DNA of 64,000 nt from an uncultured Collinsella sp. (GCA_902494625.1 CABUUB010000002.1:1-64000); one strand, 5' to 3'. Positions 16,091 to 24,674 are shown, numbered from the stretch's first letter. Notes: a model not told the origin generated them from the letters alone. Made by a program: numbers and translations.

Positions 16091-16588
16091 CTATTCCTCG
16101 CAGGGAAGGTCACGCAGGGCCCGGCGCTCAAAGATACGGAAGATCTGCGTATACCACAGGTCCTGCGTCGCCTGCGGCTTTACCAGGATGGTATCGACGC
16201 CGGCGAAGTTGCCGCTCCACACGTCCGTGTAGAGCTGATCACCAATCAACACCGTCTCGTCGGCCGTGGCGCCGAGGCGCTTAAGACCCGCCTTGAGGGC
16301 AAACGGCGCCGGCTTCATGGCGTGGCTGATAGCCTCAAGTCCCAGCTCGCGCGCAGAGCTCATGACCTGGTCGCGATGCCAGTTGTTGGACACCATGCAC
16401 AGCTTAAAGCCTTTGGCGCGGGCGGCGTCGAGCCAAGCGGAAACCGCGGTGGGAACCTGCTCGGTGTCGCGCGGCACCAGGGTGTTATCGCGATCGAGCA
16501 GAATGGCGCGTTTGCCGTCGGCCCACAGGGTATCAAGGTCGATGCGATCGACCGAGGCAACGTATCGTTTGGGGCTAAAAATCCTCAT
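16091..16588 (-). CDS. YqeG-type HAD phosphatase (subclass IIIA)
   Basis: This 165-residue protein has the HAD motifs in order: ILLDRDNTLV (nucleophile DxDxT), MVSNNW (motif II), KPAPFALKAG (motif III Lys) and LIGDQLYTDV (motif IV). YqeG-like phosphatases are widespread in Gram-positive bacteria; related mitochondrial and plastid enzymes dephosphorylate phosphatidylglycerol phosphate, so a role in phosphatidylglycerol synthesis is possible but unproven here. The start ATG at 16588 (MRIFSPKRY) fits the family; the open frame upstream is antisense-like low-complexity sequence. It begins right at the mltG stop and is followed by aroK. Confidence 0.85.
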   Translation of the reverse strand: MRIFSPKRYVASVDRIDLDTLWADGKRAILLDRDNTLVPRDTEQVPTAVSAWLDAARAKGFKLCMVSNNWHRDQVMSSARELGLEAISHAMKPAPFALKAGLKRLGATADETVLIGDQLYTDVWSGNFAGVDTILVKPQATQDLWYTQIFRIFERRALRDLPCEE

Positions 16589-16589
16589 G

Positions 16590-17975
16590 TTAATTCCAAG
16601 ACTGTTGATGCTCTTCGTAGGTTTGCGAGAAGTACTCCTCGTCCTGCGTAATGTAGAAATATAGGTCATCGGAGTCGGTCGGCTCAAGCGTGGCCTTGAG
16701 CGCCTCGAGCGACGGAGAGCAGATGGGCGTGGGTGGCAGGCCCTCGTGCTTATAGGTGTTATACGGGCTATCGCTCTGCAGGTCGTCGGCGGTAACCTCG
16801 CCACCGGTGACATACATCATGGTCACATCGCTGTTAAGATAGCGCAGACCGTCGAGCTTGCCGGCAAGGCGGTTGTAAAAGACCGAGGCCACGTGCGCAC
16901 GTTGATCGGCGTTGAGGCCCTCGCGCTCAACGATAGAGGCTAAGTTGACGATGTCGTAGTCGGACATCTCCACACCGTAGCGTTCCTTGATCTTGGCTTC
17001 GCAGCTCGCAAAGTCAAGCGACTTGTACTCGGTCTTAAACTGATCGAGCATGGCGCGAATCACGACATCGGACGTCGGCGAATCACCCAACGAATAGGTC
17101 TTGGGGAACAAGAAACCCTCGAGCGAGTCGTTGGCGGCGCCCTTGAGAAAGCTATAGTCGTCCACGTAGTTGGAGGCCTTGGCCTGGTTGAGGAAGTCTT
17201 CCTTAGAGATGCTGTCGTAGACCTGGGCCACACGGTCGGCAACTTGATCGACCGTTAGGCCCTCAGGGATAGTCAGCGCATTGGAGCCCGCGTTGGGGCC
17301 TTCCATGAGCTGCTGAACAACCTTGGTCGCATCCATGAGTGTGGTGAACGAATAAGTACCAGGCTTGAGCGACATATCGGCGTTGAGCTTTTTCACCGCC
17401 GCATAGTAATCCTTGGGATTTTCGACGATATGGTTCTCGGAAAGTATCGAGGCGATCGTATCGCCCGAAGCACCGTCGGGAATGGTTACCGTAACCTGCT
17501 GACCAGCCGTAACCTTCGTATCCCCACCGGCAAAGAAGCCCTTGACGGCTGGCACGACAAAGAAAGCGATCGCGACAAGCGCAAGCACGGCGACGACGCC
17601 ACCGATAATCATAGGCACCGGGGAGCTTTTCTTTTGAGCACCGCGACGAGCATGCGTGGTGTAGCTCGAGCAGGTCGCCGGAGCAACGCCATGCGAACCG
17701 CTAGCGTGATGCGAATACGATTGAGGGGCCTGCGTTCGCTGGGTAGGTGCCTGCTGCTTAAAGCGGGTACCGCCTGCAGGCTGGGCCGTACGAGCAGAAG
17801 GCTGCTGACCCGTCCGTTGAACAGGTTGGCCCGAATGAGAGAAGGACTGCACCGGGCGCGCGGCAGACTGAGCTGCACGCTGCGTCGGCTGTGCTGGACG
17901 CTGTCCAGGCTGGGCAGCGCGCGACGCCGGCTGCCGTGTACGATTCTGCTGGCGCGGATCGGAAGCGCTAGGCAT
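16590..17975 (-). CDS. mltG: Endolytic murein transglycosylase MltG (YceG family)
   Basis: MltG cleaves nascent peptidoglycan strands at the outer membrane face and is thought to act as a chain terminator. The 461-residue chain has a roughly 115-residue cytoplasmic N-terminus rich in Gln, Arg, Ala and Pro, one membrane segment (about 121-143), a LysM-like region starting VTVTIPDGASGDTIASIL, and the YceG domain with the catalytic Glu in SIVEREGLNADQRAHVASVFYNRL (only the core quoted: SIVEREG). The ATG at 17975 has a GAGGAGG site and overlaps the ruvX stop by 8 bp. The low-complexity N-terminus is longer than in E. coli MltG. Confidence 0.92.
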   Translation of the reverse strand: MPSASDPRQQNRTRQPASRAAQPGQRPAQPTQRAAQSAARPVQSFSHSGQPVQRTGQQPSARTAQPAGGTRFKQQAPTQRTQAPQSYSHHASGSHGVAPATCSSYTTHARRGAQKKSSPVPMIIGGVVAVLALVAIAFFVVPAVKGFFAGGDTKVTAGQQVTVTIPDGASGDTIASILSENHIVENPKDYYAAVKKLNADMSLKPGTYSFTTLMDATKVVQQLMEGPNAGSNALTIPEGLTVDQVADRVAQVYDSISKEDFLNQAKASNYVDDYSFLKGAANDSLEGFLFPKTYSLGDSPTSDVVIRAMLDQFKTEYKSLDFASCEAKIKERYGVEMSDYDIVNLASIVEREGLNADQRAHVASVFYNRLAGKLDGLRYLNSDVTMMYVTGGEVTADDLQSDSPYNTYKHEGLPPTPICSPSLEALKATLEPTDSDDLYFYITQDEEYFSQTYEEHQQSWN

Positions 17976-18396
17976 GCGAAACCTCCTCGTTTTTACGATC
18001 GAGCCACGTCTGCAAAAACAGGCTGGCGGCAATCATGTCGATCTTGCCCCTCATCTGCTTTTCGTTGAGGCCCTGCTCGCGCAGGATACGCTTGGCCTCT
18101 TGCGAGGACAGACGCTCGTCCTCAAACTCCAGCGGAAGATCGAGCTCGTCGGCAATCTTTTGCGCCACGGCGGCAACGCGCTCGGCCTGGGGGCCGGGCT
18201 CACCGGCCATGGTCAAGGGACGTCCGCTTACCAGGATATCGGGCTCAAAGTCCTCGACCAAGTAGCGAAACGTCTTTGCCATGCCAGTGACCTCGGCAGC
18301 CGGAAGCACCTTGACGGGCATCGCCATCTTGCCATCACGGCTCGAGACGGCGATGCCGATCCTGGTCTCCCCTATGTCCAGCGCAAGCGCGACCAC
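17968..18396 (-). CDS. ruvX: Putative Holliday junction resolvase / pre-16S rRNA nuclease YqgF
   Basis: This 142-residue RNase H-fold protein starts ALDIGETRIGIAVS, has VSGRPLTMAGEPGPQAERV in the middle and the closing Asp near KIDMIAASLFL. Family members process the 5' end of 16S rRNA in E. coli and resolve junctions in vitro. The start is a GTG at 18396 preceded by an AGGTAG-like site; no ATG fits the conserved N-terminus. The order alaS-ruvX-mltG is conserved in many Gram-positive genomes and supports co-transcription. Confidence 0.93.
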   Translation of the reverse strand: MVALALDIGETRIGIAVSSRDGKMAMPVKVLPAAEVTGMAKTFRYLVEDFEPDILVSGRPLTMAGEPGPQAERVAAVAQKIADELDLPLEFEDERLSSQEAKRILREQGLNEKQMRGKIDMIAASLFLQTWLDRKNEEVSHA

Positions 18397-18413
18397 AGCG
18401 ACTACCTAGATTC

Positions 18414-21071
18414 TTAGGCGCCGAGCGCGGTCTTGGCGGCCGCGAGGGCATCGGCGATGCCGGCGGCGTTCTTGCCACCGGCCTGGGCCATGTTGGGACG
18501 GCCACCACCGCGACCGTCGACCAGACCCGCGATCTGCTTGATCACGTTACCGGCGTGGAACCCGGCCTTCACGGCGTCATCGGAGCCGGCAGCGAGCAGG
18601 GCCGGAGTGCCCTTCTCAGTCACGCTGGCGACGACACAAGCGACAGGGCCGGCGACCTTCTGGTGGACGGTATCCCATACGTTGCGCAGGTCGGCAGCTT
18701 CAAGACCCTGGAGCTCAGCAACGACCAGCTTGTAGCCGCCGAGCTCGACAGCACCCTCGATGGCACTGGAAATGGCGTCGGAGGAGCCACCGGTCAGAGC
18801 CTTTTTGAGCTTGTTGGACGTCTCGCGCAGCTCGGCCTGCAGGTTCTCCACACGGGCGGGAACCTCGTCGACGCGGCACTTGAGCGCAGCGGCAGCGGCG
18901 TCAACAAGTGCCAGGCGGTCGGCCATGTAATCGAGAGCGCCCTTAGAGGTCACGGCCTCGATACGGCGGACATTGGAGCCTGTGGAGGACTCGGAAATGA
19001 TCTTGAACAGGCCGATCTCGGCGGTGTTGGCAGCGTGCGTGCCACCGCAGAGCTCGCGGGAGAACGGCTGGTCCTCGGTGCCCACGGAGACGACGCGGAC
19101 GACATCGCCGTACTTCTCGCCAAACAGAGCGACAGCGCCGGCAGCCTTAGCCTCGTCGATGCCCATGACACGGGTCACAACCGGCTTGGAAGCGAAGATC
19201 TGCTGGTTGACCAGGTCCTCGACAGCCTTGAGCTGCTCGGAGGACAGAGCCTCGAAATGCGTGAAGTCAAAGCGCAGGTGCTCGGGCGTCACCAGCGAGC
19301 CGGCCTGGGAAACATGCTCGCCCAGGACCTGCTTAAGGGCAGCGTCGAGCAGGTGCGTGGCGGTGTGGTTACGGCGCAGGAAGCCACGGCGCTCGGCGTC
19401 GAGCGCGGCGGTCACAGCGGCACCGACAGTCAGCGTGCCATCGGCAACGTGCGCGACGTGGGCATACAGGCCATTGTGGTTCTTGGTGTCGGCAACGGTC
19501 AGAACAACGCCCTCGGCGGAAAGCTTGCCGGCATCGCCCTGCTGACCACCCATCTCGGCATAGAACGGGGTGCGGTCGAGCACGACCTCGACATCCTCGC
19601 CCGCGGCTGCGGACTCGACGGACTCGCCGTTGCGCACGATGGCGACAACTTTGGCGCCCTCGATCACATCGTTGTCATAGCCGTCGAACTCGGTCGCTGC
19701 GACCTTGTCGGAAAGCTCGACCCACACGTCGTTGAAGCTACCCCAGGCGTCGCCCTTGGCGTTAGCGCGGGCGCGGGCCTTCTGGTCCTCCATGCAGGCA
19801 GTGAAGCCGCCCATGTCGACGTCGTGGCCAGCGGTGCCGGCGATCTCGACGGTCAGATCGATGGGGAAACCAAAGGTGTCGTGCAGCTTAAAGGCGACAT
19901 CGCCCGGAAGCACAGCGCCCTCGGCAAGCGCTGCCAGGGCCTCGTCCAGGTAGACACGGCCATTGTCGAGCGTCGTGGAGAAGCGCTCCTCCTCGGAGGC
20001 AACGATACCCTTGACGAGCGCGACGTTCTTGAGAAGCTCGGGATAGGCTTCGCCCATTTGAGCGTTGACCTCGTCGATGAACTTGGTCAGGAAGGCGCCC
20101 TCGATGCCCAGCAGACGACCGTGGAACACGGCACGGCGGAGCAGACGGCGAAGGACGTACTCGCGACCCTCGTTGCCGGGCAGGATGCCGTCAGAGATCA
20201 TGAAGTCGACGGCACGGGAGTGGTCGGCGATGATGCGAAGAGAACGGCTGGCGCCGGAGTAATCGTCGGCGTCATAGGTCTTGCCGCTGATCTCCTCACC
20301 GAGCTTGATGAGGTGCTGCATCAGATCGCCGTCGTAGTTAGCAGTCTTGTGCTGCATGATAGCGGCCATGCGCTCCAGGCCCATGCCCGTATCGAGGTTG
20401 CGGTGCGGCAGCTCCGGCATGGAGCCGTCCTCCTGGCGGTCGTACTGGGTAAACACGAGGTTCCAGAACTCAAGGAAGCGGTCGCAGTCGCAGCCAGGCT
20501 TGCAGTCGGGGCTGCCGCAGCCGACCTCCTCGCCCATGTCAAAGTAGATCTCGGAGCACGGACCGCAGGGGCCGGTGGGGCCAGCGGCCCAGAAGTTGTC
20601 GTCCTCGCCCAGGCGGGAAATGTGGTCCTCGGCAACGCCCAGAGAACGCCACACGTCGTGGGTCTCGTCGTCCTCGGTAAAGACGGTGAAGTACAGGCGG
20701 TCGAGCGGCAGCTTGAACTCCTTGGTGATGAGCTCAAAGGCCCAGGCACAGGCCTGCTGCTTGGAGACGCCGCCAAAGGAAAAGTCGCCGAGCATCTCGA
20801 AGAAGGACAGGTGACGGCCGTCCTCGCCGATGCAATCGATGTCGTTGGTGCGGACGCACTTCTGGCAGGAGATCGCGCCGATCTCCTTCATGGTCTTCTT
20901 GCCCTGGTAGTACTCCTTAAACTGGTTCATGCCGGCGTTGGCAAGCAGCAGCGAAGGATCGTCGGGGACGAGGGACGAAGAAGGATAGAGCTTAAGACCG
21001 CGCTCCTCAAAGAAGTTGAGGAACTTGGAGCGAATCTCGGCCGTAGTCATTGACGGGTAGTCAGCACTCAT
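18414..21071 (-). CDS. alaS: Alanyl-tRNA synthetase
   Basis: This 885-residue enzyme charges tRNA-Ala. The N-terminal catalytic domain begins TTAEIRSKFLNFFEERG. The editing domain carries the zinc ligands RNHTATHLL and CGGTHAANTAEIG, and a C-terminal DHHA1/oligomerisation domain ends GGRPNMAQAGGK. The chosen ATG at 21071 (MSADYPSMTTAE) has a GAGGAG site; an internal ATG at 21050 is an alternative. A promoter-like pair lies at 21118-21145. There is no T-box-type leader; the upstream stretch is too short. It heads the alaS-ruvX-mltG-yqeG-aroK-aroB string. Confidence 0.97.
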   Translation of the reverse strand: MSADYPSMTTAEIRSKFLNFFEERGLKLYPSSSLVPDDPSLLLANAGMNQFKEYYQGKKTMKEIGAISCQKCVRTNDIDCIGEDGRHLSFFEMLGDFSFGGVSKQQACAWAFELITKEFKLPLDRLYFTVFTEDDETHDVWRSLGVAEDHISRLGEDDNFWAAGPTGPCGPCSEIYFDMGEEVGCGSPDCKPGCDCDRFLEFWNLVFTQYDRQEDGSMPELPHRNLDTGMGLERMAAIMQHKTANYDGDLMQHLIKLGEEISGKTYDADDYSGASRSLRIIADHSRAVDFMISDGILPGNEGREYVLRRLLRRAVFHGRLLGIEGAFLTKFIDEVNAQMGEAYPELLKNVALVKGIVASEEERFSTTLDNGRVYLDEALAALAEGAVLPGDVAFKLHDTFGFPIDLTVEIAGTAGHDVDMGGFTACMEDQKARARANAKGDAWGSFNDVWVELSDKVAATEFDGYDNDVIEGAKVVAIVRNGESVESAAAGEDVEVVLDRTPFYAEMGGQQGDAGKLSAEGVVLTVADTKNHNGLYAHVAHVADGTLTVGAAVTAALDAERRGFLRRNHTATHLLDAALKQVLGEHVSQAGSLVTPEHLRFDFTHFEALSSEQLKAVEDLVNQQIFASKPVVTRVMGIDEAKAAGAVALFGEKYGDVVRVVSVGTEDQPFSRELCGGTHAANTAEIGLFKIISESSTGSNVRRIEAVTSKGALDYMADRLALVDAAAAALKCRVDEVPARVENLQAELRETSNKLKKALTGGSSDAISSAIEGAVELGGYKLVVAELQGLEAADLRNVWDTVHQKVAGPVACVVASVTEKGTPALLAAGSDDAVKAGFHAGNVIKQIAGLVDGRGGGRPNMAQAGGKNAAGIADALAAAKTALGA

Positions 21072-21117
21072 AGAGGGAATCTCCTCGGTTTCACATCGAA
21101 ACAGTTCAAACGTAACG

Positions 21118-21145
21118 ATATTACCATCCCACCGCGCAAGTGCAA
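21118..21145 (-). promoter_or_regulatory. alaS: Candidate alaS promoter
   Basis: On the minus strand TTGCAC (21140-21145) and TAATAT (21118-21123) are separated by 16 bp and lie about 45 bp upstream of the alaS start, immediately after a terminator. Confidence 0.55.
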
Positions 21146-21173
21146 AAAAGAGGGCCGCCAAACAGCGACCCTC
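21144..21173 (-). terminator. Minus-strand terminator between the small membrane-protein gene and alaS
   Basis: On the minus strand AGGGTCGC pairs with GCGGCCCT (one mismatch), and a six-T run follows. The nearest minus-strand gene it could end is the AI-2E-type exporter gene, whose stop is at 21512, beyond the oppositely oriented gene at 21266-21505. Confidence 0.7.
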
Positions 21174-21210
21174 CAGCGAAAGTGCACGTTATTTAGTACT
21201 GTGCGATCCT

Positions 21211-21239
21211 TTGAAATAGGGCTGCTGTAGAATTACATA
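21211..21239 (+). promoter_or_regulatory. Candidate promoter of the small membrane-protein gene
   Basis: TTGAAA (21211-21216) and TACATA (21234-21239) are 17 bp apart, 27 bp before the ATG. The match to a sigma-70 promoter is fair. Confidence 0.5.
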
Positions 21240-21265
21240 TAAGAGTCACCCGGAAGGAGCGATCG

Positions 21266-21505
21266 ATGAAAAGCAAACGATTTTTCCTCAATGCACTTCT
21301 GTTAGCGGCACTTTTAACGCTTTTGGCTTTCGCCTGCTGGTACGCAAACCAACCAGCATTTGGCTACGTGTTGTATGCAGTAATGTCCGGCGATAAGGCT
21401 TATTACACTCTACGCGCAATTGACGTTCTCTTTTTCTACGTAGCCGGCCCCTTATCAGTCGCTTTGCTTGTATTTCTTGTCTTTTACAACATCAAGAAAC
21501 GCTAA
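21266..21505 (+). CDS. Small two-helix membrane protein of unknown function
   Basis: I do not recognise this 79-residue protein. It starts MKSKRFFLNALLL and has two hydrophobic stretches (about residues 7-25 and 53-75) separated by a short loop containing SGDKAYY, with a basic tail NIKKR. It is a real gene by its strong GGAAGGAG ribosome site, a plausible promoter and its isolation on the plus strand between minus-strand operons. It converges with the AI-2E-type exporter gene with only 6 bp between the stop codons. A small stress or envelope protein is possible, but nothing in the sequence proves it. Confidence 0.75.
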   Translation: MKSKRFFLNALLLAALLTLLAFACWYANQPAFGYVLYAVMSGDKAYYTLRAIDVLFFYVAGPLSVALLVFLVFYNIKKR

Positions 21506-21511
21506 CGGGAC

Positions 21512-22921
21512 CTATTTAGAATCCGAATCGTCCATGGAGTCGTCGATGCCGGTTTTGGTGTCGTCCGAGTTAGAGTCATCGTCCTTGGCGAAGGGATTCT
21601 TGAAGAAGCCCGTGGCATCGGGTTGCAAACCCGAGAGCTTGATCCAAGGATTATCGAACTCGGGCTTAGGCATCGCCTGGGCCTCGGGCGCGGTCTCGTT
21701 GCCGATGAGCTCGGACTCGTAGATGAAGGTGTCGTCGCCGAGCGCGTCGTAGGCGGCGACCGGGTTGCCATCGGCATCGCGATACGGCGTACCCTTAAAC
21801 ACGGCGCCGTCGTATGCCACAAGCTGGCGACCAGTCTCGTTCTCGAAGTAGTACACGAAAATACCCTTGAGGGCCGCGCACAGCGGGATGGCAATAATCA
21901 TGCCGATGGGACCCATGAGTGCCGAGCCAATAACGAGCGCCGTGAGACTCATGATGGGATGCACCTGCACCGAGCTCTGCATGACCTTAGGCGAAATCAC
22001 GTTATCGGTGACGTTTTGCGCGACCATCGTCACGATGAGCGTCCATAACGCCAACATGGGGCTGAACATGAAACCGAGCACTGTGGCGATTGCTGCGCTC
22101 ACCCAGGGACCGACGACCGGAACCAAATGCATGATGCCGGTAAAGATAGCCATGAGCGCCGCATACGGATGGCCGATGATCATAAAACCGATAAAGGCGA
22201 GGAAACCACCGCAGATGGACGTCACGACCATACCGCGCATGTAGCCGCCGACAGAGCGAGAAAGGATGGCGACCATAAAGCGGTACGAGGTCTCCTTCTC
22301 CTGACCGATGATGGTGCAAATCTCGTGGTGCATGCGAGGGTAGTCGCAGGCCATCCAGTATGCAAGCACCAGACCAAGGAAGATCACGAACAACTGCGAG
22401 GCCGTGTTGGTGATGAGCGGGAACACGCCGCGGCCAAGCTCGGCAGCAATCTGAGACACATACTTCGATGCCACGGCAACCAGCGACGAAAGATTATCGT
22501 CCAGATACTCCTTGAGCGGCGTGTTGTTGAGCGTCTTGGCATGCGAGATCATCTCGTTGAGGTCGCCACCCGCAACACGAAGCTGCTCGGGCAGGCGGCT
22601 CAGGACTTCCATGATCTGACCAAAGAGAATCGGCGACAAGATGCAAACGACACCGACGAGCACGGCAACAACAACAATAAGCGCGATAAGCGAACCGATG
22701 CCGCGATTCACGCCATGGTGCTCGAGCCAGTTGGTAATCGGGGACATCACAAAAGCAATGATGGAGCCGACGGCAAGAAACTCAATAACCGGTGCCAGGA
22801 TGCCCATAAGGTTAAAGATGACAGCAGCAATAACAATGCAGCCGACAACAGCCCAAATGCGCAGCGTCAGAATGCGGGTATCGCGCAGCGTACGATCGGT
22901 TTGTTGGGGGTGCTCACTCAT
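21512..22921 (-). CDS. AI-2E family transporter (PerM/YtvI-like membrane protein)
   Basis: This 469-residue membrane protein has the AI-2E_transport layout. Two N-terminal helices (WAVVGCIVIAAVIFNLMG and FLAVGSIIAFVM) come first, a third segment and a soluble stretch follow, and a C-terminal helix cluster carries GGFLAFIGFMIIGHPYAAL and VVGPWVSAAIATVLGFM. Family members export AI-2 or act as ion/proton antiporters, so the substrate is uncertain. A roughly 70-residue Asp/Ser-rich tail (ending DDSMDDSDSK) follows the last helix. Its ATG overlaps the sigma-factor stop by 4 bp, so it is the last gene of the sigma operon. Confidence 0.86.
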   Translation of the reverse strand: MSEHPQQTDRTLRDTRILTLRIWAVVGCIVIAAVIFNLMGILAPVIEFLAVGSIIAFVMSPITNWLEHHGVNRGIGSLIALIVVVAVLVGVVCILSPILFGQIMEVLSRLPEQLRVAGGDLNEMISHAKTLNNTPLKEYLDDNLSSLVAVASKYVSQIAAELGRGVFPLITNTASQLFVIFLGLVLAYWMACDYPRMHHEICTIIGQEKETSYRFMVAILSRSVGGYMRGMVVTSICGGFLAFIGFMIIGHPYAALMAIFTGIMHLVPVVGPWVSAAIATVLGFMFSPMLALWTLIVTMVAQNVTDNVISPKVMQSSVQVHPIMSLTALVIGSALMGPIGMIIAIPLCAALKGIFVYYFENETGRQLVAYDGAVFKGTPYRDADGNPVAAYDALGDDTFIYESELIGNETAPEAQAMPKPEFDNPWIKLSGLQPDATGFFKNPFAKDDDSNSDDTKTGIDDSMDDSDSK

Positions 22922-23709
22922 GAACGAATCATCACTCCGTCGGGGTCGATCTTGTCCTGAATCTTCTTAAGCGTACGGCGCAGCAGACGCGAAACCTGCA
23001 CCTGAGAAATACCCAGCTTCTTGGCAATCTCAATCTGGGTCATGCCCTTCACAAAGCGCAGCTCGATCACCTCGCGTTCGCGCGGCGAGAAATCGCGAAT
23101 AGCTTCTTCAATGACCAGACGGTCATCGGTAAAGTCGAGCTCATTGTCGTCGTCGGCGTAACGGTCGAGAATCGAGGGGGCATCGTCGGAATCGGACGCA
23201 CCAGGAGCCTCGATGGGCACCGAGGTATAGGCCGAAGACGATTCCATAGCCTCGAGGACCTCATCGACAGTCACATCTAGATACTCAGCGATCTCCTCCA
23301 CCTTGGGCGAACGCTGCAGCTCGTTGGTAAGTTTGTCAATAGCCTGGTTGACCTTGGCCGAGAGCTCCTGCAGACGACGCGGTACGCGCACGCTCCAGCC
23401 CTTGTCGCGGAAATGGCGTTTGATCTCGCCCAAGATGGTAGGCGTGGCAAACGTGGTGAACTCGAGTCCGCGCTCAGGGTCAAAGCGGTCGATAGCCTTG
23501 AGCAAACCCAAATAGCCGACCTGCATGAGATCGTCGAGCGGCTCGCCGCGATTCTTAAATTTGTTGGCAAGAAACCTTACCAGATTCATATGGGACATGA
23601 CGAGCTGCTCGCGGGCGTCCGGTTCACCGGTCTCCTTGTAACGACGAAACAGCTCGCGGGTTTTCTCCTTGTCCCAAGCGGTCTTACCGCTCCGGGAACG
23701 TTCGGTCAT
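22918..23709 (-). CDS. RNA polymerase sigma factor, SigB/SigF/SigG subfamily
   Basis: This 263-residue sigma-70 factor has region 2 (NLVRFLANKFKNRGEPLDDLMQVG followed by GLLKAIDRFDPERG, quoted in part), the region-3 segment VRVPRRLQELSAKVNQAIDKL and the region-4 helix-turn-helix GMTQIEIAKKLGISQVQVSRLLRR. Size and motifs fit the stress/development group controlled by RsbW/SpoIIAB anti-sigma factors. The adjacent upstream gene encodes an RsbW-like protein, supporting partner-switching control. Since Coriobacteria do not sporulate, a general-stress role is more likely. It is co-transcribed with the anti-sigma (1-bp gap) and the exporter gene (4-bp overlap). Confidence 0.92.
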   Translation of the reverse strand: MTERSRSGKTAWDKEKTRELFRRYKETGEPDAREQLVMSHMNLVRFLANKFKNRGEPLDDLMQVGYLGLLKAIDRFDPERGLEFTTFATPTILGEIKRHFRDKGWSVRVPRRLQELSAKVNQAIDKLTNELQRSPKVEEIAEYLDVTVDEVLEAMESSSAYTSVPIEAPGASDSDDAPSILDRYADDDNELDFTDDRLVIEEAIRDFSPREREVIELRFVKGMTQIEIAKKLGISQVQVSRLLRRTLKKIQDKIDPDGVMIRS

Positions 23710-23710
23710 A

Positions 23711-24088
23711 TTAGATATCCGCCTTGAGGTCGAGGGAAAGCGTCAGGGGCGCCGCAGTCTTTTCGTAGGAGTCGCACACGCTCGCCAAAATAAGCTCGGC
23801 ATAAACAGCAGCCTGGTCATCCTCGTCGACAGTGGCCTGATCGCCAAAGGTAAAGGTCATGCCAACGTGAGATTCATCGACATCGAATTTGATTGAGATG
23901 TCGTCGGAATCAACAGCCGTGCAGCCAAAGATAAAGGCTTCCTCGGCAGCCATGCGGATGTCCTCGATGCGATCGACAGACATGGAACACAGGGCACCAA
24001 CGTTGGCTGCCGTCATGCGCACAAGGCGAGCGAGACGCGGGTCGCCGGCAACGGTCAGCGTGATGGGGCAGGTTGCTTCGCTACTCAT
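23711..24088 (-). CDS. RsbW-like anti-sigma factor (HATPase_c_2)
   Basis: This 125-residue protein has the size and N-box of the RsbW/SpoIIAB kinase family: VDRIEDIRMAAEEAF stands where relatives have the Asn/Glu ATP-lid helix. The later glycine boxes are weak (FTFGDQATVDEDD), so it may bind ATP poorly. It presumably sequesters the sigma factor encoded immediately downstream. The start ATG at 24088 has a GAGGAG site and overlaps the stop of the DUF948 gene by 8 bp; the longer open frame is a shadow of that gene. No RsbV-type anti-anti-sigma gene is in the window. Confidence 0.78.
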   Translation of the reverse strand: MSSEATCPITLTVAGDPRLARLVRMTAANVGALCSMSVDRIEDIRMAAEEAFIFGCTAVDSDDISIKFDVDESHVGMTFTFGDQATVDEDDQAAVYAELILASVCDSYEKTAAPLTLSLDLKADI

Positions 24089-24674
24089 CGCAGGACTCCT
24101 CAGAGGTCTCGGAGGGTGTATAGGTGTAATACTGAGCCCGCTTGGATGCAGACTTCTGAGCCACATCTGCGCCATCGGCGGCCTCGTCCTCCGCCTTGCC
24201 AATCAAGACGCGCTCGGTTGGCTGCTCGGCTTCTTCGGCGGCAGCGGAAAGCTTGCGCTCGGCTTCAGCTGCAGGAGCCTTCACCTTATTGAAGAGCTTC
24301 TGCACAGCACCGGCGGCAGAGTCGGTCACACTCGACACAGCATTGCTGGCCTCGGCCATGCTGCCCGTAACCTCGGAAATGTCGCGAACCACGGCTTCGA
24401 CCTCTACGAGATTGGAGGTAAGGGCATCAACTGCCGTCTTGCTCGACTTAAGCAGCGGCTCCATCTGGGCAAGCGCCGGCGTAAGCTCATCGACAGCGCC
24501 ATCGAGCTTTGCCACCACAGGCTGAGCCTCGGCGATGGTGTTGTTGAGGTCGTTCACGGTCTTATCGAGCGAGTCGACAACATTGCGGGTTTTGCGCAGG
24601 GTAAGCGCGAGCTCAGCGATGGCCCACACGCCGGCAACGGCGAGCAGCAGCAGGGCGATTTGAATGGGACTCAT
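24081..24674 (-). CDS. DUF948-type membrane-anchored coiled-coil protein
   Basis: This 197-residue protein has one N-terminal membrane helix (PIQIALLLLAVAGVWAIAEL), then a heptad-rich region (KTRNVVDSLDKTVNDLNNTI onward to about residue 130) and a charged Ala/Glu tail. That is the DUF948 pattern seen in YtxG-type general-stress proteins of Firmicutes, which fits its place at the head of a sigma/anti-sigma operon. It overlaps the anti-sigma gene by 8 bp. The function is unknown. The neighbourhood suggests a stress-linked envelope role. Confidence 0.8.
   Translation of the reverse strand: MSPIQIALLLLAVAGVWAIAELALTLRKTRNVVDSLDKTVNDLNNTIAEAQPVVAKLDGAVDELTPALAQMEPLLKSSKTAVDALTSNLVEVEAVVRDISEVTGSMAEASNAVSSVTDSAAGAVQKLFNKVKAPAAEAERKLSAAAEEAEQPTERVLIGKAEDEAADGADVAQKSASKRAQYYTYTPSETSEESCDE

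Noticed and set aside
21072..21240. alaS leader considered as a second T-box.
   Set aside because: No GGGTGG bulge or stem I; a terminator followed at once by a promoter explains the region.
24081..24202. Longer N-terminus (38 extra residues) for the anti-sigma gene.
   Set aside because: The extension is a shadow of the DUF948 gene in another frame, with Arg/Pro-rich low-complexity composition; the ATG at 24088 has a good ribosome site.
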